Shown piece by piece: positions 55,424 through 63,851 of a DNA stretch of 64,000 bases (position 1 is the stretch's first letter; the number at the start of each line of letters is the position of its first letter). The notes under the pieces are model-generated. The model was not told the origin of the DNA. It ran no database searches and saw only the letters and a program-made list of their open reading frames with translations. The DNA lies in NCBI RefSeq assembly GCF_030718995.1, contig NZ_CP132204.1, positions 1,302,001 through 1,366,000 of the forward strand. The letters are read 5' to 3'. Source of the stretch: Arthrobacter oryzae (GTDB lineage: Bacteria; Actinomycetota; Actinomycetes; Actinomycetales; Micrococcaceae). A program made the position numbers and the translations under genes.

Positions 55424-57028
55424 ATGAATCCTTCACCTTTAGCCGCAGGACGGGCGCTGCCCGGCCCCGGCCAGCCCCTGCGCGGTGACCGGATCCACCG
55501 GTATGTTACTGCGTTCTGCCCCCGCTGCCACGAGACGAACCCTCCGCTTGCCCAGGTGCGGCGCCTGTCCGGGGTGCTGCTCATCCGGGATGACCGCGTG
55601 TGGCTCGAACGCGGCTGCCCCGACCACGGCCTGGTGCGCACCCTGTACGACGAATCGCCGGAGATCCTGCGCTACCTGGAGAAATGGCAGGCGCCCACCA
55701 AACAGCACATCCCCGACCAGGCGGACAACTACCGCCCGATACCCGAGGCCTACGCCTACGGGCTTCCGGCCATGCAGACGCAGCATACGTGCATCCTCCT
55801 GCAGGACATCATCGAGCACTGCAACCTGCGCTGCCCCACCTGTTTCACCTCATCCGGCCCGCAACTGCAGGGGGTTGCACCGCTCAGCGAGGTGCTTGCG
55901 AATATTGATGCACGCCTTGCCCGGGAGAACGGGCGCCTTGATGTGTTGATGCTCTCCGGCGGCGAGCCCACACTGTATCCGCATCTCGCCGAACTGCTGG
56001 AGGAACTTGTTGCCCGGCCGATCGTGCGGATCATGGTGAACAGCAACGGCATGCTGATCGCGACCGACGACGAACTGCTCGCCTTGCTGGCCAGGCATCG
56101 CGACCGGGTGGAGGTGTACCTCCAATACGACGGCCCCTCCAAGGAAGCGTCGATCCACCACCGCGGCGGGGACCTGACGCGCTTCAAGGATGCGGCCATC
56201 TCACGTTTGTCCGAGGCGGGCATCTTCACCACCCTGACCATGACGGCAACCCTCGGCGTCAACGACGGCGAGGTGGGCGCCGTCGTCATGCGCGCCCTTG
56301 AAACCCCGTTCGTGGGCGGAGTAGCGCTGCACCCGGTGTTCGGTTCCGGCCGCGGGCACGGAATCGATCCCCTGGACCGGCTCACCCACACGGGCGTCCT
56401 CGAAAGGCTGGCGGAGCAAACCAACGGGGTGGTCTCGTGGCATGACCTGACAGCACTGCCCTGCTCGCATCCGCACTGCGCGTCCGTGGGCTACATGCTG
56501 AAGGACGACTCCGGTGTCTGGCGCTCGCTGACTGCCCTTATCGGGCACGACCAACTGCTCGCGTGGCTGGAACTCAACCCGGACAGCCTCGCCAACCGCA
56601 TCGCCGACAGCGCGATCCCGCTCGAACTGCGCAGCCTGATGAAGTCCTCGCTGCTCGACCTGCTGAGCGAACAGTCGTCCCTGTCCCACCCGCGGACCGC
56701 TGACCTCTGGGAAAACATCTGCACCCAGTGTGACCTGGGCATCGGGACGCTCACCACTCTGGCCGCCGGCAAGCTACCGGGCCAGCAGCAACGGCTGCGC
56801 AGGCTCCTCGCCGAACGCGTCACCCGCATCATGGTGAAGCCGTTCATGGACATTTCCACCATGATCGAAGAACGGCTCACGCAGTGCTGCGTCCATGTGG
56901 GAACCAAGAGTGACGCAGGCGGTCACCAGTGCGCCCCCTTCTGCGCAGTGCAGGCGTGGCCCGCCCTGTCCAGGCAACGGATGAGCACTGCTACGGGTCA
57001 GCAACTGCTCCCGGTGCGGCAGCTTTAG
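55424..57028 (+). CDS. radical SAM enzyme of tetraether synthase (Tes/MJ0619) type
   Basis: An enzyme of 534 residues. The radical SAM cluster CNLRCPTC (Cys133, 137, 140) is CX3CX2C. An N-terminal CPRC (32-35) with GCPDHG (Cys65) resembles the rubredoxin-like iron site of Tes. Auxiliary Cys motifs are CSHPHC, CTQC and a C-terminal QCCVHV ... CAPFC (Cys488, 489, 503, 507). The KPFMD segment before the last cluster is also conserved in that family. Tes joins lipid tails by radical C-C bond formation in archaea. The first two genes of this operon are membrane proteins, one Lgt-like, so a lipid or lipoprotein substrate is likely. Confidence 0.88.
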   Translation: MNPSPLAAGRALPGPGQPLRGDRIHRYVTAFCPRCHETNPPLAQVRRLSGVLLIRDDRVWLERGCPDHGLVRTLYDESPEILRYLEKWQAPTKQHIPDQADNYRPIPEAYAYGLPAMQTQHTCILLQDIIEHCNLRCPTCFTSSGPQLQGVAPLSEVLANIDARLARENGRLDVLMLSGGEPTLYPHLAELLEELVARPIVRIMVNSNGMLIATDDELLALLARHRDRVEVYLQYDGPSKEASIHHRGGDLTRFKDAAISRLSEAGIFTTLTMTATLGVNDGEVGAVVMRALETPFVGGVALHPVFGSGRGHGIDPLDRLTHTGVLERLAEQTNGVVSWHDLTALPCSHPHCASVGYMLKDDSGVWRSLTALIGHDQLLAWLELNPDSLANRIADSAIPLELRSLMKSSLLDLLSEQSSLSHPRTADLWENICTQCDLGIGTLTTLAAGKLPGQQQRLRRLLAERVTRIMVKPFMDISTMIEERLTQCCVHVGTKSDAGGHQCAPFCAVQAWPALSRQRMSTATGQQLLPVRQL

Positions 57029-57036
57029 GGAGGATC

Positions 57037-57423
57037 ATGGGTTCCAACTCGGACGCCCGGCGCATCGCAGCCGGCCCCCTGCCCTCGCAGCTGGTACCAC
57101 CCCGGGACGGCGCCGGGCCAGCCGCCCCGCCCGGGGGCAAGCCCAACTCCGACGCGCAACCGCAGGAGGCTGCCCCGTTCGATCCGCTGCGACTCTGCAT
57201 CTTCGCCACGATCGCCCTGCTGGGCTGGCTGGCCGGCCCGGTGGCATTGGCCGTGTTCGCGGCCATCGGGTTCACCGGGTACTGGAAAGCGCGCCGGAGG
57301 GGCCTGAAGAAGTCGAACTGCTACCTCCGCGACACCCGGCTCGTGCTCGGTTATCTGGGCGTCCTCCTGGCCGCCGGCCTGTGGGGGATTTACGCGCTCG
57401 GGGCTCGTCTGTTGGGTTTCTGA
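57037..57423 (+). CDS. small membrane protein, last gene of the radical SAM operon
   Basis: A protein of 128 residues. The first about 50 residues are Pro/Ala-rich and probably disordered; two hydrophobic segments follow (about 52-80 and 104-124). The GF..YW..RR..KKS motif between them is cytoplasmic and basic. The start is 8 bp after the radical SAM stop with a GGGAGG site. It likely belongs to the same membrane system. Confidence 0.75.
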   Translation: MGSNSDARRIAAGPLPSQLVPPRDGAGPAAPPGGKPNSDAQPQEAAPFDPLRLCIFATIALLGWLAGPVALAVFAAIGFTGYWKARRRGLKKSNCYLRDTRLVLGYLGVLLAAGLWGIYALGARLLGF

Positions 57424-57464
57424 AGCAGGCTGAAGTGGCGCATTTCCTCGCGGGCCAGTCACAC

Positions 57465-57815
57465 CTACGCCGCCAGCGGGGAGCCGAACATTTCCGCTGC
57501 ACGCCGCAACAGGTGCTCCGGAACGTCCGCTTCGCCGCCGCGCCCGGTACGGCCCAGGAACACCGCTGTGCCCCGGGCGGCATCGGACAGGTCGAGCCCG
57601 GCCTCACGGATAAGTTGGGCAGCGCGGATGTTGGGCGGCAGGTCCATAAAGTGGCCTTCGGCGTTGAGGTAGACATGCCAGTCACCGCGGCTGACGGATT
57701 CCAGATGTCCCCCGACGAGGCCCTGAAGGGTGTCGGTCGTCGCCTCAAGGGTCATGGTCCGCAGGGGCTCACCCAGCCGGGCCGGGATAACCAATGCTTT
57801 ACATGTGGTGCTCAT
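57465..57815 (-). CDS. DUF3846 domain protein
   Basis: A protein of 116 residues that fits DUF3846 (KALVIPARLGEPLRTMTL at the start, LQGLVGGHLESVS, and DVPEHLL at the end). Such small proteins are common in actinobacteria and phages and have no known function. It is convergent with the radical SAM operon and divergent from the phosphatase gene. Confidence 0.8.
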   Translation of the reverse strand: MSTTCKALVIPARLGEPLRTMTLEATTDTLQGLVGGHLESVSRGDWHVYLNAEGHFMDLPPNIRAAQLIREAGLDLSDAARGTAVFLGRTGRGGEADVPEHLLRRAAEMFGSPLAA

Positions 57816-57975
57816 TTTTCTTCCTCAGTACTAGTAACTGGGAGCTGCCTCAATCTGTTCCCGATCGCTCACTGCGAACGCCAAATATGACGGAATCCGA
57901 CACGGCATTGACCGAACCGTAATGCGGGCGGCCCGTGACTAGCCAAGAAGGCCCGCCATCCCCCATGCTTGCTCC

Positions 57976-58524
57976 ATGTCCTCAATGTCGAGCCCATACC
58001 GGATCATCGCGGTCTGCACCGGAAACATCTGCCGGTCCCCGATGGCCGAGCTGATGCTGGCCGAGGCCTTCGCAGCAGCGGGGCTCGCCGGCGCCGTCGT
58101 CGTTGATTCCGCCGGAACCACAGCGTATGAGGCCGGCCGCCCCATCGATCCCCGGGCCGCCCGCAAACTGGCTGCCCACCAGCTCACCTCGGACCGGCAC
58201 GTTGCGCGGGAGTGGCGGCCTGAATGGTTCCGCGACCGCCACCTGATCCTCGCCTTGGACGTGGACCATTACGGCTGGCTGCGGGCCACCGCCCCTGACG
58301 GGGAGGCCCTGGCCCGGATCCGTATGCTGCGCAGCTTCGATCCCGCCGTATCCGGCCGCGACCTCCTGGACCAGGGCATCGAGGACCCCTGGTACGGCGG
58401 CCACGCGGACTTTGACGTGACGTGGGACCTCATCAAGGCCGCCATTCCGGGAATCGTGGACCACGTCCGCCGGGAAGCGCCGCAACAGAACCAGTCCGGG
58501 CAGCAGGTACGCTCTATTTCATGA
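57976..58524 (+). CDS. low-molecular-weight protein-tyrosine phosphatase
   Basis: A phosphatase of 182 residues. The P-loop CTGNICRSP (CX5RS) lies near residues 14-22, and DPWYGG near residue 136 supplies the general acid Asp. It is somewhat longer than the usual about 155 residues. It is followed by a P-loop kinase-PabB fusion with overlapping stop and start (ATGA), so the two may be functionally linked. Starts at 57976 and 57985 are both possible. Confidence 0.88.
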   Translation: MSSMSSPYRIIAVCTGNICRSPMAELMLAEAFAAAGLAGAVVVDSAGTTAYEAGRPIDPRAARKLAAHQLTSDRHVAREWRPEWFRDRHLILALDVDHYGWLRATAPDGEALARIRMLRSFDPAVSGRDLLDQGIEDPWYGGHADFDVTWDLIKAAIPGIVDHVRREAPQQNQSGQQVRSIS

Positions 58525-60605
58525 CCCCTGCACCCGTGATCATCGCCATCGACGGCCGGTCCGGCGCAGGAAAAACCACTCTGGCGATCGAACTTGCCGC
58601 CCGGCTGCGGGAGCACCACAAGGTGTCGCTGTTCCATCTGGAGGACATCTATCCCGGCTGGAACGGGCTGGCGGCCGGCGTCGAACGCTATGTCAGCACC
58701 GTGCTGGCTCCGCTGCACCGCGGGGAGGCCGCTGAATGGGTCAGCTGGGACTGGGAGAAGCATTACGACGGCGCAACGCGCACCACCCTGCCGGCGGAGA
58801 TCGTGATCGTGGAGGGTGTGGGCGCCGCGGCCGCCGCCGCCCGCCCGCTGCTGGACGCGGTCGTCTGGGCGGAGTCCTCCGACGACGACCGCCGCATCCG
58901 TGCCCTGGCCCGTGACGGGAGCACGTACGAACCGTTCTGGGATCAGTGGGCCGCGCAGGAGGACGAATGGCTGGCAAGTGACCCGGTGCAGGACACGGCC
59001 GACATCCGGGTGCTCAACCGCGCCGACGGCACGGCCCCTGACGACGTCCTCCAGGCGCTCCAGTACCTTCCCGCCCTCGCCGCGGTGATGCTGCCCGAGC
59101 TCTCGGCCCGCCGCGGCCTTCAGCTCCACGCCGAGCGGCTGGACTGCGATCCCGACCCCGCCCGGCTCTTCGACGCCCTCTACGGCCGTTCGCCACATGC
59201 CGTGTGGCTGGACTCCTCGCTTCGGACGGAGGGGACGGCCGGCGAGCGCAGCCGCTTCAGCATCCTGGCGGACGACGGCGGCAGGTTCGGCCAGGACGTC
59301 CGGCACCGGTCCGGCGTCACCCGCCTGACGACAGGCACCGCCACGGTTTCCACCGCGGGACCGTTCTTCCGCTGGCTGGACGGCGTCTGGGGCCGCCGCG
59401 CACTCCGCCCGCCTGAAGGCTACCCCTGCGAATTCACGCTCGGCTGGCTGGGCTACCTGGGCTACGAGCTCAAGCGCGAAACCGGCGGCAGCGACGTTGC
59501 CTCCGGAACCCCCGACGCCGCCCTGATCTTTGCCGGCCGGGCCGTGGTGCTCGACCACCGCGAGGGCAGCACATGGCTGCTTGCCTTGGAGTCACCCGAC
59601 GCCGCGGACTGGCTGGCCCGCGCCCGCTCGGCAGTCACGGCGGCTGCGGCTCCAGCCGCACCACCGGAACTCGGCGCCAGCACCGCCGTCGTACCCGGAA
59701 CACAACCTGCCCCCGCCTTCACCGGCCGCGATACCCAGGCAGCCTACAAGCGCAAGATCGCGGACGCGCAGCATGAAATTTCCGAGGGGAACAGTTACGA
59801 GGTCTGCCTCACCACCGCCGTCAGCGCCGCCGTGCCGGCCGGCCCGGACGCAACGGCCGGTCAGGTCGGAACGGACGCGCTGGATCCCTGGCGGGCGTAC
59901 CTGGCCCTTCGCCGGAAGAACCCGGCACCGTTCGCCAGCTACCTGCGCTTCGGTGAGCTGACGGTGGCCAGCACGTCACCGGAGCGATTCCTGCGGATAG
60001 CGGCCGACGGCGGCATGCGCGCAGAGCCGATCAAGGGCACCCGCCCCCGGGCCGCGGAGCCTGCCCGCGACGACGAGCTGCGGCGGGACCTTGAGTCCTC
60101 CCCCAAGGACCGCGCCGAGAACATCATGATCGTGGACCTGCTCCGCAACGACCTCAGCCACTTCGCCGTGGCGGGGTCCGTCACCGTCAGCCGGCTCTGC
60201 GCGATCGAAAGCTACGCCACGGTGCACCAGATGGTCAGCACCATCGACGCCAGGCTCAAACCGGGGCTGCCGCGCGCCGAAGCCGTTGCCGCCTGCTTTC
60301 CCGCAGGGTCCATGACCGGGGCTCCGAAGATCAGCACCATGGCCATCCTGGACCGGCTCGAAGGGGCGCCGCGCGGGGTCTACTCGGGCGCCATCGGCTA
60401 CTTCTCGCTGAGCGGGGCGATGGACACGGCGGTGGCCATCCGGACGCTGGTGATCCGCGCGGACGGTGCCGGCGGCACGGAACTGAGTCTCGGCGTCGGC
60501 GGTGCCATCACGGCGGATTCCTCCCCGCAGGAGGAATACGACGAAATCCGGACGAAGGCATACGGGATCCTGTCCGCGCTGGGCGCGGAGTTCCCGGAAA
60601 GCTGA
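58521..60605 (+). CDS. pabB: P-loop kinase fused to aminodeoxychorismate synthase PabB
   Basis: A protein of 694 residues with two parts. The N-terminal 190 residues are a P-loop NTPase (GRSGAGKTT, about 12-20), like uridine/nucleoside kinases. The rest is a chorismate-binding enzyme: PIKGTRPR (with the Lys that marks PabB rather than TrpE), ENIMIVDLLRNDL, FPAGSMTGAPK and GVYSGAIGYFSL. PabB makes 4-amino-4-deoxychorismate for folate, usually with a PabA glutaminase. No glutaminase domain is present, so PabA must be elsewhere. The kinase part is an unusual partner with no obvious link to folate. Confidence 0.9.
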   Translation: MTPAPVIIAIDGRSGAGKTTLAIELAARLREHHKVSLFHLEDIYPGWNGLAAGVERYVSTVLAPLHRGEAAEWVSWDWEKHYDGATRTTLPAEIVIVEGVGAAAAAARPLLDAVVWAESSDDDRRIRALARDGSTYEPFWDQWAAQEDEWLASDPVQDTADIRVLNRADGTAPDDVLQALQYLPALAAVMLPELSARRGLQLHAERLDCDPDPARLFDALYGRSPHAVWLDSSLRTEGTAGERSRFSILADDGGRFGQDVRHRSGVTRLTTGTATVSTAGPFFRWLDGVWGRRALRPPEGYPCEFTLGWLGYLGYELKRETGGSDVASGTPDAALIFAGRAVVLDHREGSTWLLALESPDAADWLARARSAVTAAAAPAAPPELGASTAVVPGTQPAPAFTGRDTQAAYKRKIADAQHEISEGNSYEVCLTTAVSAAVPAGPDATAGQVGTDALDPWRAYLALRRKNPAPFASYLRFGELTVASTSPERFLRIAADGGMRAEPIKGTRPRAAEPARDDELRRDLESSPKDRAENIMIVDLLRNDLSHFAVAGSVTVSRLCAIESYATVHQMVSTIDARLKPGLPRAEAVAACFPAGSMTGAPKISTMAILDRLEGAPRGVYSGAIGYFSLSGAMDTAVAIRTLVIRADGAGGTELSLGVGGAITADSSPQEEYDEIRTKAYGILSALGAEFPES

Positions 60606-60606
60606 C

Positions 60607-62139
60607 CTACTGCAGGGTGGCCGTGAGCCGGGCGACGTTGTCCACGTATTTGACCGCCATGGGCCGCTCCATCCAGTCCTCCAGCGTCAGCTCGCGGGAA
60701 ATGTCCCGGTAGGTGTCCTCCACGGCGCGCATCTTGGCCACGATGTCGGCGCCCAGGAGCATCACTGAAACCTCCAGGTTCAGCGAGAAGGACCTCATGT
60801 CCATGTTGCTGGAGCCCAGGACGGCCACTTCGTCGTCGATGGTGAAGTGCTTCGCGTGCAGCACGAACGGCGCCTTGTACAGGTAGATCCGCACGCCCGC
60901 TTCCAGCAGCGCCTCGTAGTAGGACTGCTGGGCGTGGTGGACCAGGAACTGGTCGCCTTTTTCCGAGACGAAAAGTTCGACGTCGACGCCCCGCTGCGCC
61001 GCCGTCGTCACCGCATAGAGCAGCGAATCGTCGGGGACGAAGTACGGGCTGCAGATGGAGATCTTGTGCTGGGCCGAGTAGATGAGCGTGTTGAACAGGC
61101 GCAGGTTGTTCTCGGTGATGAAGCCGGGGCCGCTGGGCACGGCCTGGGCGGTCACGGTGCCCGGGGCCAGTTCCGGCCGGTGGGCCAGCTGGTCCTCCAG
61201 GGACTCGTCCGTCTCGCTAAGCCAGTCCGTGGCGAAAACCACGTTGAGCGTGGTGACGATCGGCCCGCGCAGGCAGGCCATGAGCTCCACCCACTCGCGC
61301 CCCACTTTGCGGTGCCGGGGGTTGTTGTAGGAGGGCTCGATCAGGTTCTGTGAGCCCGTGAAGGCGATTTCGCCGTCGATCACCATGATTTTGCGGTGGT
61401 TGCGCAGGTCGGGACGGCGCCACTGGCCGTGCACCGGGCGCAGCGGCAGCATAGGCCGCCACTGGATCTTGCTCGCCTTGAGGCGCTTGATGAGCTTCCG
61501 GTAGCCCTTGATCCGCAGGGTGCCGAGGTGGTCGAACAGCACGCGGACTTCCACGCCTCGTTCCGCCGCCTCTTCCAGGGCCGCGAACAGATCCTCGGTG
61601 ATGTGGTCCGTGCTCATGATGTAGAACTCGGCGTTGACGAATTCCTTGGCCCCGCGCACAGCTTCAGCCATGGCCTTGATGGAGTCCGGGTAGCCGGGCA
61701 GGAGCTCCACGCTGTTGCCGTCCACCATGGGCAGCGAACCGAGTGTCTTGTTCAGTTCCGCCGCCGAGGCCACCCATTCCGGGCCGCTGTAGCGGCTTTC
61801 GACGGCGGCCAGCTGCGACGTGCCGGCCCGGACCCGTTTGTTCACGGCATCCTGCTGCGCCCGGCGCTTGCGGGAGAGCTTGAAGTTTCCGAACAGCAGG
61901 AACAGGATCAGCCCAACGGCGGGCACAAAGAAGATTCCCAGCAGCCAGGCCATCGCCGTGGTGGGACGGCGGTTGCCCGGGATGATGCCGAGCGCCAGCA
62001 CCCGGATGACCAGGTCAACAATGCTCAACGTGAGCACCAGCCAGTACGGCGCGGTGCCCACCAGCGGAAACGGCCACAACACAGAGAAACCCCCACGGTA
62101 ACTCGCCCGCCGGACCGGTTCCGGAGAGGCATTCAGCAC
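60607..62139 (-). CDS. cls: cardiolipin synthase
   Basis: A membrane enzyme of 510 residues. Two N-terminal membrane helices are followed by two phospholipase D-type HKD motifs, HRKIMVID and HAKHFTID, each with its own GSQN/GSSNMD segment. Cls joins phosphatidylglycerols into cardiolipin. The gene is convergent with the PabB fusion and divergent from pabC. Length and motifs are standard. Confidence 0.93.
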   Translation of the reverse strand: MLNASPEPVRRASYRGGFSVLWPFPLVGTAPYWLVLTLSIVDLVIRVLALGIIPGNRRPTTAMAWLLGIFFVPAVGLILFLLFGNFKLSRKRRAQQDAVNKRVRAGTSQLAAVESRYSGPEWVASAAELNKTLGSLPMVDGNSVELLPGYPDSIKAMAEAVRGAKEFVNAEFYIMSTDHITEDLFAALEEAAERGVEVRVLFDHLGTLRIKGYRKLIKRLKASKIQWRPMLPLRPVHGQWRRPDLRNHRKIMVIDGEIAFTGSQNLIEPSYNNPRHRKVGREWVELMACLRGPIVTTLNVVFATDWLSETDESLEDQLAHRPELAPGTVTAQAVPSGPGFITENNLRLFNTLIYSAQHKISICSPYFVPDDSLLYAVTTAAQRGVDVELFVSEKGDQFLVHHAQQSYYEALLEAGVRIYLYKAPFVLHAKHFTIDDEVAVLGSSNMDMRSFSLNLEVSVMLLGADIVAKMRAVEDTYRDISRELTLEDWMERPMAVKYVDNVARLTATLQ

Positions 62140-62185
62140 AGCCTATCCCGCGGCCGGACTCCGGTGCCGCGGCTAAGCTTGAGGC

Positions 62186-63130
62186 ATGACTGCTGCTGCC
62201 CCGGCCACCGTGCTCGTATTCCTTGACCCCCGGTTCGAAGAGGGCCGGATCGCCGATGCGTCGCAGCCCCAACTGATGGCCACGGACCAGGGCGCCACCC
62301 GCGGCGACGGCGTCTTCGAATCCATGCTGGCCGTGGGCGGGACGCCCCGGAAGCTCGACGCGCACCTGCGGCGGCTGCAGGGTTCCGCTGTTGCGCTGGA
62401 ACTGTCGATTCCGGGCGAGGACGCCTGGCGCCGGGCCATCGCGACGGCGGTCAGCGAGTACCGTTCCCAGCACCCCGCCAGCACCCCCGACGAGGACGAG
62501 GCGGTAGTGAAGCTGATCTGCACCCGCGGCGCCGAGGGCGGCGCAGCCCCCACCTGCTGGGTCCAGGCCTCACCGGTTCCTGCGGCTGGCCGCCGGCAGC
62601 GCGAAACCGGGATCGACGTCATCCTGCTGGACCGCGGGTACGACAGTGAAGTGGGCGAACGCGCGCCGTGGCTCCTGCTCGGTGCCAAGACACTTTCCTA
62701 CGCCGTGAACATGGCTGCCCTCCGGTACGCCCACAGTCAGGGTGCGGACGACGTCATCTTCACGTCGTCCGACGGCAGGGTCCTCGAAGGCCCCACGTCC
62801 ACGGTCCTGCTCGCTCACCTTGACACGTCCGACGACGGCGCCGGCGGCACCCGCACAGTGCGCCGCCTGATCACGCCGCAGCTCGACAGCGGCATCCTTC
62901 CGGGCACCTCGCAGGGCGCGCTGTTCGCAGCCGCCAAGGCGGCAGGCTGGGAACTCGGCTACGGCCCGCTGGAACCGCGGGACCTCTTCGATGCCGACGC
63001 CGTATGGCTGATTTCCAGCATCCGGCTGCTGGCTCCCGTGAACCACATCGACGGCAAGGAGATCGGCACGCCCGCGCTGCGGAAGCAGCTGACGGACGAA
63101 CTCAACGAACTGTTCGCCACGATCGAATAG
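62186..63130 (+). CDS. pabC: aminodeoxychorismate lyase PabC
   Basis: A fold-type IV PLP enzyme of 314 residues. The PLP Lys is in LLGAKTLSYAVN, and DDVIFTSSDGRVLEGPTS and TPQLDSGILPGTS supply cofactor and substrate contacts. It converts aminodeoxychorismate to p-aminobenzoate and pyruvate, the step after PabB; cls lies between the two genes. The branched-chain aminotransferase family is a possible alternative, but the pab context supports PabC. Confidence 0.85.
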   Translation: MTAAAPATVLVFLDPRFEEGRIADASQPQLMATDQGATRGDGVFESMLAVGGTPRKLDAHLRRLQGSAVALELSIPGEDAWRRAIATAVSEYRSQHPASTPDEDEAVVKLICTRGAEGGAAPTCWVQASPVPAAGRRQRETGIDVILLDRGYDSEVGERAPWLLLGAKTLSYAVNMAALRYAHSQGADDVIFTSSDGRVLEGPTSTVLLAHLDTSDDGAGGTRTVRRLITPQLDSGILPGTSQGALFAAAKAAGWELGYGPLEPRDLFDADAVWLISSIRLLAPVNHIDGKEIGTPALRKQLTDELNELFATIE

Positions 63131-63143
63131 CGTTACCGTCCCC

Positions 63144-63167
63144 CCGGACGCTCTCTCACTTCCTGCC
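63144..63167. repeat. short repeat copy overlapping the DinB stop codon
   Basis: CCGGACGCTCTCTCACTTCC, followed by TGCC, is the reverse complement of the unit repeated at 63774-63851. It supplies the last residues (GRK) and the stop of the DinB-type gene. Confidence 0.88.
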
Positions 63168-63740
63168 GGCTGCCGCGCGCGCCGCGGCGTCGATCCGCGC
63201 GCGGTGCGCGGCCCATTCCCGGGCGGTTCGCGTGGTCAGGTTCTGATCACCCGGCCGCTGGCCGGCAGATCCGTCGATGAGCTCGCGGAGGATGTCCGCG
63301 TGGCCCAGATGCTGGGCCGTTTCCACGCACATGTGCACCAGGATCTGGTGCAGGGTCACATGCCTGCGCTCCTCAGGCCACCACGGGACGATGCCCGGCG
63401 CGTCCAGCGGGAGGGCGTCAATGGTCGCATCGCTGTGCGCCGCGGAGAAGTGATGAAGTTCAAGAATCTGCTCCTGGCTCTCATCAGGCGTTGCCCACAT
63501 GTCGGCGTCCGGTTCTGCATCATTGGCATCCCAAGGCAAATCGCGCGGACTGGGGCGCCCGAAGACCTCGCCGAAATAGCCGAGTTCCACGCTGGCCACG
63601 TGTTTGACGAGGCCCAGCAGGTTGGTGCCGGTGGGTGTCAGCGGCCTGCGCGCGTCGTACTCGCCCAGCCCGTCGAGTTTGCCGAGGAGGTCCGCGCGGC
63701 GGGTGCGCAGGTAGCGGTGCAGAACTTCCTTGTCATCCAT
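63156..63740 (-). CDS. DinB/DUF664-family protein
   Basis: A four-helix-bundle protein of 194 residues with the DUF664 pattern of metal ligands: a His in KHVASVELGYFGEVFG and later HxxxxxxHLGHADILRELIDG. Relatives are mycothiol- or bacillithiol-dependent transferases and detoxification proteins. I set the start at ATG 63740; the frame reaches 63920, but that part is a repeat and the end of the next gene. A short repeat gives it its stop codon and last residues. Confidence 0.85.
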   Translation of the reverse strand: MDDKEVLHRYLRTRRADLLGKLDGLGEYDARRPLTPTGTNLLGLVKHVASVELGYFGEVFGRPSPRDLPWDANDAEPDADMWATPDESQEQILELHHFSAAHSDATIDALPLDAPGIVPWWPEERRHVTLHQILVHMCVETAQHLGHADILRELIDGSAGQRPGDQNLTTRTAREWAAHRARIDAAARAAAGRK

Positions 63741-63773
63741 AGCGGGCACTATACCGACTCCCCCACCGTCATA

Positions 63774-63851
63774 AGTGAGAGAGCGTCCGGACTGGCGCGG
63801 CAGGAAGTGAGAGAGCGTCCGGAAATGGACGGCAGGAAGTGAGAGAGCGTC
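63774..63851. repeat. three copies of the short repeat upstream of the DinB gene
   Basis: The unit GGCAGGAAGTGAGAGAGCGT, followed by CCGG, occurs at 63799-63822, partly at 63774-63790 and at 63831-63851, in the opposite orientation to the copy at 63144. The last copy ends at the stop codon of the EAL gene. Confidence 0.9.

Noticed and set aside
58521..60605. Anthranilate synthase TrpE
   Set aside because: The PIKGT motif with Lys is the PabB form, and TrpE would have Ala there (PIAGT).
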